DNA of 64,000 bases from Theocolax elegans (Eukaryota > Arthropoda > Insecta > Hymenoptera > Cerocephalidae): positions 89,717,580 through 89,781,579 of the forward strand of contig CM047425.1 in the NCBI GenBank assembly GCA_026168455.1, written 5' to 3'. Below the pieces are notes generated by a model, which had not been told where the DNA came from, searched no databases, and was given only the letters and a program-made list of their open reading frames with translations. Positions 1-13,400 of the stretch are shown here, in pieces (the stretch's first letter is position 1; each line of letters begins with the position of its first letter). A program made the position numbers and the translations under genes.

Positions 1-2185
1 TTTAGTCAAGAAAACTGTTTTTGTACATTTTGTTGTTTTAGTTTTGTTTTATTAATCTACATTAGTTAAAAAAATTTATACATCCATAATATATTTATTT
101 TTATATTTATTTTAATGACAAGTGTATGTATGTATTGTTACTAAAAATTACTATTTTACAAATAATTAAAAATATTTATTACCGTATTGTTAAACAATAT
201 GTTTTTTATTTGATTTTGTTCATATAACATTTTTATATTATCATATCCACAAACGTATCCGAGCAGGATTTTGAAAAAATCTACAGATCCTATAATGTAG
301 AAATAATAATTATTAATTATTCATAAAAATAAGAATTATATATATATAACAAAGAAAGATCAGGTCCAGATTAATTTGTCGTTTAGAAAGTGTCGTTCGT
401 ATTAAACTACGTATTTGGGCCGAGTTCAATTGCCAAGGTAGGATCGGACAATGATCTTGGAATTGGATCCAAGCCAAATTATTGCCGTAGGTCGATTTCT
501 ACTTGAGAGTGTACCATTCTATCTATCCGACGCAATGCAGAATAGCAAACTGCCAATTATTTGTTATTATATAATAAATATATTTTAAATTTATGAAAAA
601 CAACAATATTTAGTTTTGTACATAAAAAATGAGTCGAGTCAATTGTATCAGGTCATCTTTCTGTGCATAAATTCGTTAGAAATGTTCAACTTATTCTCAT
701 TTTGGAAAAGTAACTCACACGGAACAATCGGTATCGAATGTATAAATTGCAATTCCACCAGTAGAATGTACAAATGGAAAAGGAAATTTCTGACCCTGTT
801 AACGAACTTTGTTAAAGAAAAGAGCCGTTCATTGTTCGCAGGGTACAAGAGAAACACCAGCATCAACAATAACCCCTTTGGGTGTACGATCAGTTAAGAG
901 TGCAAAGGCCTCAATTAGGTGTCACTAGCACCTCCGACAACTTGCCTCTCTCCCTCTCTCTCTCTGCCTCTCTCCCTCCACAAGATCGCAAGGTCGGAGA
1001 TCCTGAGCCCATTAGCGCTGCTGTATCGGTATAATATGTACATACTTGCTTGCTTACATACAAAAGATAGGAGGAGATCGGAAGTGTGTAAGGTTCCGCG
1101 TTCTCCGTGAGAATAGAGCCGCCTCTGCGCGTCTTAGAATTAACGTCGTTACAAGTAATTAAGCACGCGGGAGTACGCGTAAAAGTGGATACGCGTCAAG
1201 CTTATTACGCGTGCATATACAACACGTTTCAGAGAAAAGAAAAAGGGAGCGGTTTAGCCGCGTGCGTTCTCTAGCTCGTTTTCTACTTGGATACCGCAAT
1301 GCGATCGATTCAGTTTTATGGGTATTTCGGAACCCTCGTGAGAATTTAGGTGGTATATCTATATTACTTTTTACTTTCACGTTGTGATCTTATTTTTGGT
1401 ATGCGATGATGTTCGCTTTTACAAATGTATACCTCTCAACCGGGTTTTACATTGTTTCTCATACACTTGTGCGCTTTTCAGAATCAAGCTTTCTTTTTTC
1501 ATAGCTATGGGAATCAAATTTTCATGGTTCGACACGCTATTGTGTAATATTTTACGATCATAGATTTTGTTCGACTTTATATATACTTTGTAGGTTGAAA
1601 AACAATTTTTATCGTTTATACAATTTTTTCTCATGTATTCGAAATCCATTATTTCATTCATACGTTGGGATAGTTTGCTGCACTAATTTCCCTTTTAAGT
1701 GGATCGTCATATTCTCAAATACATCGTAAGGACTTCTTCTGATGTATACCGACAACTTTTTTGTATATAGTTTGAATTATATTTTTTAAAAGGCGAAAGA
1801 AATTTATCGAACTCATCGTATTAATTTTATTTAAAAAGTAAATTTTTATAAGGTAAAGACAAATTAATTTTTTAACAAATTTATTATTTAGAGGACGTAC
1901 AAAAAAGAAAAACTAACTTTGTTTGTTATAGCACTGTGATGATATACATCAATTAATTCATTACAACTACTAGCATGAAATTTAGAATTAAAAGTTTACA
2001 TATATGTATATACGATTGTGTGTACTAATTTCGCTATAAACTTACAAGGGATATGAAAAAAGCCAAGTTATTACTTGCCAATGGCCACTTTTACGAAAGT
2101 TACTCGACATCTAATAATAATTTAAATGAAAATATCTTCCAGTTGTATCGCTTATAACCCCGAAACAAATATAATTAAACACTCA
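1..2185. other. Noncoding AT-rich DNA, no gene recognised
   Basis: Mostly AT-rich with scattered stops in all frames. A patch at about 900-1380 is clearly richer in G+C and starts with a CT-rich low-complexity run near 940-980; it could be a promoter or untranslated exon but no start codon with a convincing coding frame follows. A GT-type donor-like site at about 438 is preceded by a frame that closes quickly. The short open frames (for example 616-897) resemble no family I know. Confidence 0.5.
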
Positions 2186-2450
2186 AACCAAATACCAGAA
2201 AAAAGTTGAGTTCAAGTAGATATAATTTATAAAAAAGGAAGCTTAAATTGCTTAATTTAAAGCAAAGTTAAGAAGAAAATAATAAATTGAAGAATTTTAG
2301 GCTAATAAAACATTAAATTTTTTATATTAAATTTTAGTTATAAATTCTTCAATTTCTTATTTTCTTCATAACTTTGCTCCAAATTAAGCAATTTAAGCTT
2401 CTTTTATTTAAACCATATCTACTTAAACTCAACTTCCTTTTGGTTTTACA
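2186..2450. mobile_element. Palindromic MITE-like element
   Basis: Two arms of roughly 100 bases (about 2190-2296 and 2343-2450) are imperfect inverted copies of each other: the left arm carries AAGCTTAAATTGCTTAATTT and the right arm its reverse complement, followed on both sides by matching Leu-codon-like A/T tracts and AAGTTGAG / CTCAACTT. A loop of about 45 bases separates them. Foldback structure without coding capacity is typical of nonautonomous DNA transposons. No target-site duplication could be fixed. Confidence 0.7.
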
Positions 2451-2924
2451 TTACATTTACATTACAAAAGACATACCAAAGTTAGGATTTGATCCGTTTT
2501 CCGGAGGTCAAGTACTCCCCTTGTTAGTATGTTATTTGAGTAATGAGAATTTTGACAAAGCTAAACCTAAGGCTTTATTTATTCAAAGTTTGACACTTTC
2601 AAAATGCTGCCAAATTGCAAATTTTTAATATTTCTTAACAAAGCTAATGCGATTAGATTTCTCAATTATGGCCAAAGTTATGTTTTCTTAATGTCGACGT
2701 AAAATGCAAAAAACGCGTACTCAGCAATCTTTGAACATTTACCGTTTTGATATCTATACTTTGCTTTATATAAAATTTGGATGGAAAGTTGTATAAACTA
2801 TTAGTTCTATTTTTGTTATGTATTATTAAACTGGCGCTTAGTACTTTTCAGTTTTCAATTTTTTTTGTTACTACTCGTGTAAACTGTGGTGTCTTTATAA
2901 TTTAGAATAATGTACTAAAATTTG

Positions 2925-3195
2925 TGTGGAGGTGTGTACATTTATTCCCCTATATTCCCCACCGCTTCGCATTAGCACGGGGTTATACCCCGTATAAGGA
3001 AGGAAAAACCTAATAGAATGAAAACCTTCCTCGAGACAGCTCGTGTATTAAAACATCATGTGTTTAGATGTTAGGTGACATTGCGTAAGCCCAAACATCC
3101 AGTGTGGAAAACACTTAACCGATTCCAAAAGCTACACGAGAATGGATCATCCATCCAAATACTCATGCATCAAATGCTGCTTAACTGCGTCGATT
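2925..3195 (-). mobile_element. 5S rRNA-derived SINE (SINE3-like)
   Basis: Read on the minus strand, 3185 down to 3144 carries the internal promoter of 5S rRNA: GTTAAGCAGC (A-box region), then GAGTATTTGGATGGATGATCC (C-box region; normal 5S has AGTACTTGGATGGGTGACC). The sequence after it is not 5S rRNA but an unrelated tail ending near 2925 with a GC-rich segment (GGGGTATAACCCCGTGCTAATG) resembling the 3' ends of non-LTR elements. A 5S-like head joined to a foreign tail is the architecture of SINE3 retroposons. It is a decayed copy, not a 5S gene, because the 5' third and the rest of the 120-base rRNA are missing. Confidence 0.7.
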
Positions 3196-3322
3196 ATATA
3201 ATACGACTATATTAAATGTTTGTAGTAATACAAAGAAAATGCCGTAAATTTGATTTAAAAATATAAAATTTTAAAACTGAATTTTAAACTTTTTTAACAC
3301 TTTAAAAATTTATATTATGATC

Positions 3323-3712
3323 CCTAAGGGGATGTCGGACTTAGAAAATGACCATTTTTAATTATTTTTATAAACAAAAGAATACATTTTTTAAAAAATC
3401 GTGAACGCCATGCCCTTAGGTATCTTTTAAATAATATACTCAAATTTTTTCAGATTTTTAAATTTATAATTTAATCCTGATTTTTGCGTTAAAAATTCAT
3501 GCCTTTTTAGATCAATAATTACCGACCGAAAATTGTTTATTCAATTATTATTAACAAATTTATGTTTTCTTAAAAAATCAAAACGGCATGCCCTAGCTTT
3601 TGTTTTAAACTACCCATACGAATTTTTTCAGATTTTTAATTCAATATTTTCAACATAATTCTTATGTTGAAAGGTGTAGATCCCTGTAACTTGGGTCCGA
3701 CATCCCGTTAAG
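3323..3712. mobile_element. Short TIR transposon, family copy 1
   Basis: Terminal inverted repeats frame the element: 3323-3340 (CCTAAGGGGATGTCGGAC) and 3695-3712 (reverse complement CTTAACGGGATGTCGGAC), matching at 16 of 18 positions. The interior has two similar halves, each with a long A-run, GGCATGCCCT or CCATGCCCT, then AATTTTTTCAGATTTTTAA, so it contains an internal duplication. The right end holds GTAGATCCCTGTAA, which recurs near 30507 (+) and 57805 (-). There is no open frame, so it is nonautonomous. Confidence 0.65.
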
Positions 3713-5404
3713 ATAATTAAGGGTGCTGAAATATTGACTCGGAACTTGTAGTTCTTGTAGTATAATAACCTAATAAATTTACAGCAAAAATCGCGCGGGT
3801 GGGTATATATATATAATGGATGTAATTTTATAATTACATTTAATATTCAAGTAAATAAATGTAAATTGGTAATTGTCTAAAAAAATAGTCTCTTCCACTG
3901 AAACCGCAAATTCATGCATAAAATTACATGGTCAACCATGTAGCAGTATAATAAAAATAGTTTAACTCCTTACGTTTCTTGAATCATTACCATATCGTGT
4001 AATTCTGTCACCGTAGAAATAAAGCATAATACATTCAAGGTGCTCGTACAATTTTTTCGTAGGATCGAGAGAACAAACGCCTCGGTATCCCGAAAATTTA
4101 CTACTGCACATTTTAATAGCTCGCTGCGCAGTATGGTAATATTGACCCCTTCTCTTCCCTTCTTTATAGGCATTCATCGTGTGTGTAGCATCCCGAAGGA
4201 ATTTGCCGCCTAGTCGACGCGTACGACTTGCAAAAAGTGAAAAAATGTCGACGTATCCTTAAAATCCATGAGCGCAGGTAAACGAAATTCCAAGAGCAAG
4301 GACGGCACAGGAGCAATTTATCTATGAGGCATCGCACGAAAATTCCATGTTGCGCGCACACACGCACACACATATCTACTATACTATAGAGGGGCCGTGT
4401 ACATTTTCTTATTTTCTCCTAGGGGCTGTTTTTCGTTATCTTGCGATGCCCTTTTTAACGTTACGTTGTATTTGCTTGGAAGGCATTATTTGCAGATCGT
4501 GGGAAACTGGGAGGCGGTTGCTTCGATTATGGCAAGTCCACAAATTCGTGATTGTACCCAGGATACGTGCCTCGAAGTACTTTTTATTAAGTACTTTTAT
4601 TAAGTACTTTTATTAAGGTAAAAAAACTCGTTAGATACAAAGCTTTGAACTCACAAAAATAGTGAACTATACTTTTGTGTTTGATGTTCGATGTCAATTG
4701 GTGCTTCAAATCCAATGTAATTAATTCGTAATGTATTTTATTAACGTTGTTCATTGCATAGATGACGCTAAGGCCCAAGGGTTAAGCTGATCATATGTAA
4801 CAAGACTAAAAACGATATAAAAACATATTACTTTATATATTAATTATTTTTACTAGAATAGACACAAATGTGCTACTAAAAAGTGATCGTGACAAGGGTC
4901 GTAAACCCGAACGTGGCAGTTTTACGTAGCGGCAAATTGTGACGAATTGACCGTCGATAATTAAGTCTAATATGTGCTACTGCTATCTTATCAGGCTTTG
5001 GTTAGTTTGCGACGGACATTGCTCATCATTGTTCAGGCGAGTTAGTGTAGGCAAAAAATTACTAGCTATAAAGTGCAAGCTATATTGGTCGATATTCCAG
5101 GAAGTGTTGGTTAACGTGCTAAAAACAGTAATTCTTTTGTACCTATACGCACACGCTATGTTTATGGAGATTCTGGAAATATATATTTTTTATTATGTAT
5201 ATCCAGTTAGTTGTATATTTTTATATGCCTGGTTGGAGAATGGAGTAAATTAGCTATATAGATTTTAATTGAAATCAATTTTCTCCAATCACCGGTTTTG
5301 CATTTACGTTTAGATATACCGGGCGATTGCAATATGCATATACCTATTGGTAATTGTCAGTAAAATTAATAACTAGACAAGCAATTTGTTGCAAACTATT
5401 CGTG
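3713..5404. other. Noncoding DNA with a small tandem repeat
   Basis: No coding exon was recognised. At 4575-4618 a unit of about 15 bases (TTTTATTAAGTACT type) is repeated three times. Short open frames here lack any family signature and are not flanked by good splice sites. Confidence 0.5.
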
Positions 5405-5473
5405 GTTATACTTGATTATATCACTCGGTGATTTTCCAATATTATATGAATGAGATTTTATCGATCTTAGGAG

Positions 5474-5790
5474 CCAAAGGTAAAGGAGCTTTCCCTACCG
5501 TGGACCCGACCCTTCGTGCCCACAGAATAAAGAGGTCAGGAGGAATTCGATTTGAGGTCAAGGAACCTCCAAGTTTCTCATTCCTCGGCCCCGTGTCCAT
5601 ATGTATTTGGTGAAAGACGTCGCCAAGGTTGCTGGAAATGTGTACAAAGGGGTCACAGTTGTGTCCAGTACCAGCAACCAAGGCAAACTATTTGCAGAGG
5701 ATGTGGGAGAAGGAGGGTGAAGATAAACTCCTGCCCGGAGTGTAAAGAAAAGTGGGAGATCTCCCTGTACGTACATCCTAAATAAAGTCA
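5474..5790 (+). mobile_element. Retroelement gag-like zinc-knuckle relic
   Basis: The frame opening at 5552 contains two neighbouring Cys clusters: GCWKCVQRGH (CX2C then GH, the last Cys of the first knuckle displaced) followed by ICRGCGRRRVKINSCPEC. Paired knuckles of the form CWxCxxxGH ... CxxCG ... CPxC are common in gag-like proteins of insect retrotransposons. The segment is G+C-richer than its surroundings and ends about 25 bases before an A-rich tract. No reverse transcriptase is attached, so this is a fragment; the exact element class is unknown. Confidence 0.5.
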
Positions 5791-6339
5791 AAACTGAAAA
5801 CTAGATATTGATAATTATTATTGCCCTATATGTTCCCTTTTGTTAAAATCAAGTGACAGTGATTTTGTGCGTCTGCGTTTCTACCCCAGGAGTTCGTACT
5901 CATCTCTCATGGTCTGGCCTATCTGGTTTCCGAGTTAGTTATTCGATAATTTCTATAAGCCACGGGACTATGGAATGCTTAAAATAAAATAAACGAAGTA
6001 CGCTTCCTAGGCGACACGCTCTTATAACTGCTATGTCATAAAACATACTCCATTCTATTATAATTAAAAAAAAAGGTAAAACAGATAGAAATACTAAAAA
6101 GGTATATTATATGACACTGTTGTGAAAAATGGTTTTCTATACCTTACTCGAGGTTGCTCGCACGAACAAAGCAAGTATAAAACACAAGGTATAAAAATAC
6201 CTACCTCCCACAATAGTCTTATACGATATTTTATAGCACGACAACCTCAAAATTTGAAATGAAATTGGTATTTTGAAGTTAGCGTGCTATAAAAAATGTA
6301 GTATACAAATTAAATTATAACAACTGTCACGCATTCTTA

Positions 6340-6700
6340 CGTAGGGCGAAAAAAAATAACACGAAGCAATTAGACGAATAAACAAACATAAGAATAATAA
6401 AAATTCAGTGATTTTTCAACATGTACAAAATAACTAGAAGGATTTGGATTGGTAAAACTTTAAGATTTTAGACTAAGGAATAAATTATGGAAAAGAATTG
6501 CATCTGAAATGAAGCATATTAATTTACAAAACCATTCAATAACAAACAAGAAAATCAGTTAAATTAAATAAGCAGTTTTTTTCAAATTGTATATAAAATG
6601 AAAGGCCTTTAAATTTAATTGTACTTGTATTGTATACAAACTTGTTCTTGCGTTATCAATACAAAAAATGTAAACATAGACTCTCTACTTAATATATAAG
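6340..6700 (+). mobile_element. Penelope-like element relic, GIY-YIG C-terminal part
   Basis: Conceptual reading across two stops and a shift gives RRINKHKNNKNSVIFQH, then KDLDW, NFKILD, then KRIASEMKHINLQ. This is the order of the GIY-YIG endonuclease end of Penelope-like retroelements (RxxEHK, VIxxH, HDFDWxNxxILD, KRxxSEMxHIxxQ). It aligns by eye with the better copy at 51935-52280, including a shared downstream stretch (ACTTGT, GTAAACAT). A short match upstream at about 5405-5470 to 51475-51540 suggests another piece of the same family. Confidence 0.6.
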
Positions 6701-7310
6701 AAAACGTGAATCTTATATATTATAATTATCAGAAAAAGAAGCATGAAAATTTAAATTGACTAGCGGCGAAATAATTTCTATATAAAGTGCAATATTGATA
6801 CTAAAAGGAATTTTTTACAATTATTTTTAAAAAATTCTTTCAATTATTTTCATTTCTGTAATATATTCTGGGATATATTAATATGAATTGTCTTTTTTCA
6901 CCTTCTTTATCTTTGACTCGCAAAGATAAAATCTCAATCATATTAATCTCAATCACAATACTGTTTCAAACTAAATATTAATTATTCATTAAAAATTTCA
7001 TATTTATTTATTACAAATTCATATTTATTTATTATCAAAATTTATTTTTACAATAGAATTATAAGTTAGTAATTGATTGTGTATAGAGAAGATTCTATTT
7101 TCGGAATTTAATTTATCTTTAATTATATACAAAGCAATTAAATACCCATTCTCAAGTATATCCCTATAGTTCTTATATACATATGTGCGTGATCATTGTT
7201 TCCTTATTATATAGTTATAATGATGTATTAAAAAATAAAGAACATTTCTCTAATTCTGTTTATGTCTGTAGCAGTGTATATTAAAAATCGATTTTTTCAT
7301 TACTTTGTAG

Positions 7311-7488
7311 GTTACACTCTGCGCTTGGCCGTCGAAAGCACAAACGGACTTTCCAAGTTTGAAGCTCGGGGACGAGTGCAATAAAGACAGAGAATGCGAG
7401 GCAAGCATCGTACGAAGTCAGTGTTACTTGGGCTACTGTGCCTGTCAGCCTTTCTTTGCCCAATACAACGGCACACATTGTCTTGAGT
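7311..7488 (+). CDS. Exon with first EB/EGF-like module
   Basis: Acceptor TTTGTAG at 7304-7310, donor GTGAGT at 7489. The exon encodes DECNKDREC...[13 protein letters not shown]...NGTHC, an EB-type Cys pattern. It opens in phase 0 and closes in phase 1. Confidence 0.85.
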
Positions 7489-10400
7489 GTGAGTTAGCAG
7501 AAAGCTTCCGTAACTTCTTGCTCTAGATTTTAATTACATTTGTCCGCGCTTAGTTCATGCTCTTTTCTTCACCTTTATTTTTCTGCTCTTATCCTTTCTC
7601 TACTTTACTTATCAAGCATTTGTCTTTAAATCGTGGATTAACATTTTATTTAAGATTAGATAATAATAGCAGATTATTTGTGAATTTAATATACGTACAT
7701 GCACTATATAAAACAAATTATTTCAAGTCCAGCTACGCTGATAAAATTATACCTGTATTTATTATTAAATACATACAATGACAAAATATGTGTTAAGTTT
7801 TAAACAATGATTATTATTTATCTATTTACTTCGCAAGATATAATTAAAGTATAGTAAGCATAATACTAAATATTTATCAATACAACGTTAAATGCAATTA
7901 ACGCTAACTAGATTTATGCGCCACTTGAGAGGATGGTACACGATGAATTGAGCAAACGATCGGATTGCTTATTCACGTATCGTCCGTTTTCCATGTACCT
8001 CCTCGTCTCCATTTCCTCGTTAATCAAAAGACTTTGCCGCTTCTTCAAATGTATACAAAATTGCGTGCGACTTTACGCGAGTAAATCGAGTAATATCGTA
8101 CAGATCCATAGGATTTAGCATTTACAACGTGCACTTATCAGTGTGCAGCTAAATGAGTGTACTTATCCATTTACAAGAATATGCTCTTAGCATATTCTAA
8201 TCTTTTATAGGAATGATACGAAAATAAACACAAATCACTGTAATCGTGGTGTAATCACTGTAACACGCTCCGGAGTGTGAAACAGTGTCTCAATATTTAA
8301 ATTTATGTTTTATATTCGTACATTATTTTTAAATGTAAAATCAATGCGACACTTAATTAAGACAAGGATCCGTATATGACTTATGTATATTACTCAATTC
8401 TCAACAGAAATTTCTATATAAATGAGGCATATAAGTGAAACATTTTTTAGTTACTTATAACTTACATTATTACGATACTATATCTGCGTTTTCTCAAAAT
8501 TCTTAATTTTCTACTGACGGGTTTGTTAAACTATCTTATCACTTTTAGTAAATCTTAAAATTTGTTTTCTCTATATGGATTTATTTCTGGTTAGTTTAAT
8601 ATAATTGAAACGAAGTATTGAAATTAAAAAAAATAATTAAAAATTTTTGTTATTTTATAATTATTATATTATATTGGCTTATTGTACGCAAGTAATATTT
8701 TATATCACGTATACGCAGTTAACCAAAATTAATCAATTTACAAAGCACAGAAATTTTATAAACTCTGGTAACCTTCATTGTTCGGCTAACGAGTTTATTA
8801 ACGATCGCGTATGCAGGAGAGTTTATAAATTGAATGATTTTATGTGCAACGTGACAGTAAATTTGCACATGTATGGGATAAAGAAACAGAAGGAATATTG
8901 CGTGACATCGCACAATCTATACGGACATCTATATACTTATTTTTACACTGCACAGGTAACAATTTATAGAGCCAAGAATCGATGTTGTACTTGACTAATA
9001 ATTAGCATGTCCTAAACTTTTATGAATAATTGTAATACATCCGTTTAAAAAGTTGCTTGCAGTCCCTCATAAAATATAACAATGTGAAATGCGACAATCC
9101 TATAAAATGTCACTCTCCGAGAACAGTTTAATAGCTTAGTAGTTTTGTACACAAAGACCATTAAATTAAGGTTTATGGCCAAGTTGTAAACATTATTTTT
9201 CGGTATACACATACATTTCCGGTCATGCAGCTGAACACTATGGATGCGTTGAAAATTCTACGGTGTACAAAAAGTTATATAAAAATATTTCATCTTTAAG
9301 CTGTATACGGATCCATAACATTAAGCTTCACAGAAGGAAAAGGAGACGTAAACTTTTATCAGTGTGATAAGGAACACCGTAATCATCTAAACAATAATAA
9401 CGGTTAAAAATGATTAATAGTTTGGCTATATTTTATAAACAAATTGTTATGTGAAATTCTTTATTATGTAAACTGATTTTATGTCTTAACTAAAATTATA
9501 AGTTTATAACAGGGTTTACGTTCTTATCAGTTGTTGAAAGCATTATTTCCTTGTCTTCGTATCGCCTTCTACTCCGCACAGGTATTCGCAGGATTAAAAG
9601 CGTTCTCGTGCACCTACATAGTTACAAGAAGAAGTTAGTTGCGCTAGGGAGAGCACAACACGCAAGACCGGCCGAAGTCCAAACTCTTTGACCGGTAATT
9701 GAGTTCGGAACACCGACTTTCAATTAACGCGATTATTGAATCGCTATCCTAATCCTTTCCTTTCGTTAAATTCCTTCTCTTGACCGCGCGCTTCTTTTCC
9801 TCTTTGTATATATCTGCATTTTCAGAGCAATCGGATGTATACAACGTGAACCCGTGGGTATAGATACAACCGTATAACTTTTCCTCTTGATTTCAGCGAA
9901 GCTTTTGGGGTACGAGTGCTTTGTCGACGAGCAATGTTTCCTCAAGGTCGCAAACAGCAGCTGTCACGACGGCCAGTGCAAGTGTCAGGATGGGTTTTTA
10001 CAGTACCGCAGGCACACCTGTCTAGGACGTAAGTGTACAATTTATCGTTCGTTTTTGTCTATTCTCTTTCAATTTCTTTATATTTATTGACGATTAAATC
10101 TAACACTTAAACACATGTTACAACATAGTCGGGGTATATAATCTGTGTAGCATTTACACAAGACGTATTGATATTACTATTTACAATGTCACAACAAATA
10201 ATATTTTCTTGTAATAGAAATTATTAATTTAAATATACACATGTACCTACCATTTATATTTATGAATGTTTTAACTTTTCATGTCTTTCTGTAAACACGA
10301 TAATTTCGTATTCTAATAAGGATAGGAGTCCATTTTCAAGTAAATATTGGTTTGCATCGATTCTTTTCAATAAACAGTCATAATAATAATAATAATAATA

Positions 10401-13400
10401 ATACCGCAAGTAGTTGGTATAGGCATAGTGTACGATTATAGATAATGCAGCAATCGTGCAGTTATACATTTTTTAAGCTCAATCGATTCTGTGTACAAAC
10501 TTTCATTTAGCAGAACTAAATTTATAATATATATGTATATAGAGAAAAACGTTTTTATAGATATTACTATAACTTTTATCAATGGAAAATGAATGTTCAA
10601 ACGATATGAATTTAATATATAATTATTATATTAAAATGTAATAACTTTATTATAACTAAAATATTATCAACTATAAATCATTTATTATAATTATATACGC
10701 GGCTATAATTGTATTATTATTGCATTTGCTGTTTTAAGAGTTGATTAAGATGAATCCAAATGACAGTAAAGAAAGCTTGCCAATATAAATTAATAATTCG
10801 TAGACGTGCGTTCGAAAGTATTGTATGATTTTCATTTTTTATTAAAATCCACATATAATTCATATTGTAATCTTTAGTACTCGTTACTTATGCAATATTT
10901 ATTTTAAATTTGTTATCATATATAATATAGTAATTTTTTTATTATAAAATATCTGACGATAAGTATCTAATGTATTTATATCATTAATACTTTGTAGAGA
11001 TGCAGATATAAACTTTCGTTTTGGTTTAGAATGCAAATTTCACGATTAATATTGATGTTTGACACTTTCAATTCGATGCTTAGCAACGCAGAATCGACTA
11101 CACGTTTACATTTTAAATTGGTTATCAATGTCAATTTACATTTATCCCTCCTAGTAATCAACGATTAAATAATATATTTTTATAAGGAATGGTTCCATTA
11201 GATGAAATTCTTATTGTAAATTTAATGCACACTAATGGAATAAATTATTGTACCCTGAATAAATTTTTATTAAAATAACCATCGTAAGGGATTGTAACTA
11301 CTATTTTTTGTGAAACATAAATCCACGTATAATTTTTACAAGTCACTCTGTAAGACATTACAGTGACTTGCTATAACATATTTTCGAGAAACAATTTGCT
11401 AGTCAATTTTTTTTAAATAAATTTTTTAAAGTTAATTTTTTTAAATTTCGATAGTTGATATTCTTACATAATCGAAGATACTCCAGTTATAAAAATTATG
11501 TTATACTTTTGCTAAAAAGTTTTCATGAAATAAATAGCATTATTTACGCACACGTAGATATATAATGAATAATTTATATAGTTTATTATTTATATAATAT
11601 AATATGTTATTTATTTACAAAAATTGATTAATTTTTCCGTAAATTAACCGTTATTAAATAACAATAAATATAAGTATTGATTAAAAGGTTGTTTTAGGTA
11701 ATTTCAAAGAAGCTATAAAAAATACTACATAGAAATTGAATTTAATTAAAATTGCTGATAATATTTTTAATTCCGTATCGTGATTATTTTTTTCAATGAA
11801 CGAAAAGAGCCAGATTAACGGTTAATCGTGTTACAATGAATTAATAATCGAGCATAGAAATATGTAAAACTGAAAGAAAAAAAAAATTAGTATATATAAA
11901 ACTTGTCTTGGGAATAGTTAATATAAAATAAGAAGAGAAAATAAAGTTTTGAATAACGGTAGTTGTAGAGGAGGTCGAAAAGAGCCTTCCGCATCGGCAA
12001 CTTGAGCCAAGGGAAGTGAAGGAAGTTGATAAATCTCGTCTGTCAGAGAGTTGTAGAGAGGAAGATAGACAATAGGCCTATATATAGAGAGAAAAAAGAG
12101 TGGAACTGATTCGATGTGATTCGTTGTTTTTAACGTTACAGCTGCAAAACTGGGCCAAGTATGCTACAGCAATGCGCATTGCCAGCTCTGGGATACCGAC
12201 AGCCACTGCGATTTCATGATCCCTGATCTGTTTGGGCGTTGCCAATGCACCGCGCCAATGCGACAGGATGGCGAGGTTTGTCGTCCTGATAGGCTTGTGA
12301 GACCTCCGACGCCTGTAGCTCAGCAACTCGGCTTACACCAGACCAACGACAATGAAGTCGAGGCGGGGGCTTACTCGAACCGCAATACTAATTTTACTAC
12401 CCGGCCACCCGACGAAGACGATACCGGTATATTGGATACTATATACCTCCTATACTAGTCTATATATATACATATATACACACCTAGTTTTGTAAACAAA
12501 ATCTTAAAGTACCTTTTTACGTTAACTTTACTTTACGCAAAAATCTTATTACGTCTTTTCCTTACTTTTGCAGTGTAAACGAACCACATAGTTTACATTC
12601 AAATTTGATATTGAAAATTTTGATTACATTAAAATTATTATACTTTTTCAATATAGATAAAATGATTGTAATAACATGCAGTGTATGAAATCAATAAATT
12701 AATTTTAACCTTGTTTACGTAAAAATTGATTGAAATGTACATAATATTTGCTTAGTCTGTCCTAGTCATATATTAAAAATGTTTTTATCAATGTTGACTA
12801 ACGCAATATGCCGGTCAATTTTGAATCTATATAAATGTTGAAATTGATTTTATTCAATTTGGAAATAAATTTATAATATTTCGTGCAATGTCTGTCGAAT
12901 ATTTTGTAAAAGCTTTCCAGAACATTTATTTCGATTTAACGTTTGCCAACCTTCTCAACGTTAAGAACTATTGTACAATATTCCTACTGTATAATATTCT
13001 ATAAAATGTAGGTATTCAGTTATCTTGGCTGAGAAATGCGACGATGCTTTTGTCAACTATTCCTCCAACGCAATTAATGCCGGTAAATCTCGTCACCAGA
13101 CCATCCTTGCGAGCGGAATTACAACCAAACGAGCTTCCGGAGGATGATTCCATTGTAGTTGAAGCAGAAATTACGGATTTTATACAAACCACTACTACTT
13201 CTACCACAGGTATATTTTTCAATTCTCCTAAATACCTTCTAGAATTAAAGTTGTTCAAGAGGTGTGAAAATGTATACAGTACGTGAAGAGAAAAGTTTTA
13301 TAAAGTATTTAAATTTTCTGGATAAAAATTGTAGTTTTATCCTGGTACAAATTATCAAACAAAACACGTGCGCACAAAGCCCCTCTTGTCTAGGAAAGAT

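Noticed and set aside
3143..3190. 5S rRNA gene
   Set aside because: Only the internal promoter region matches; the rest of the 120-base rRNA is missing and an unrelated tail follows.
8647..8994. 115-codon frame in the first intron of the LDLa gene
   Set aside because: AT-rich, Tyr/Asn/Ile-dominated composition, no family signature, no splice context.
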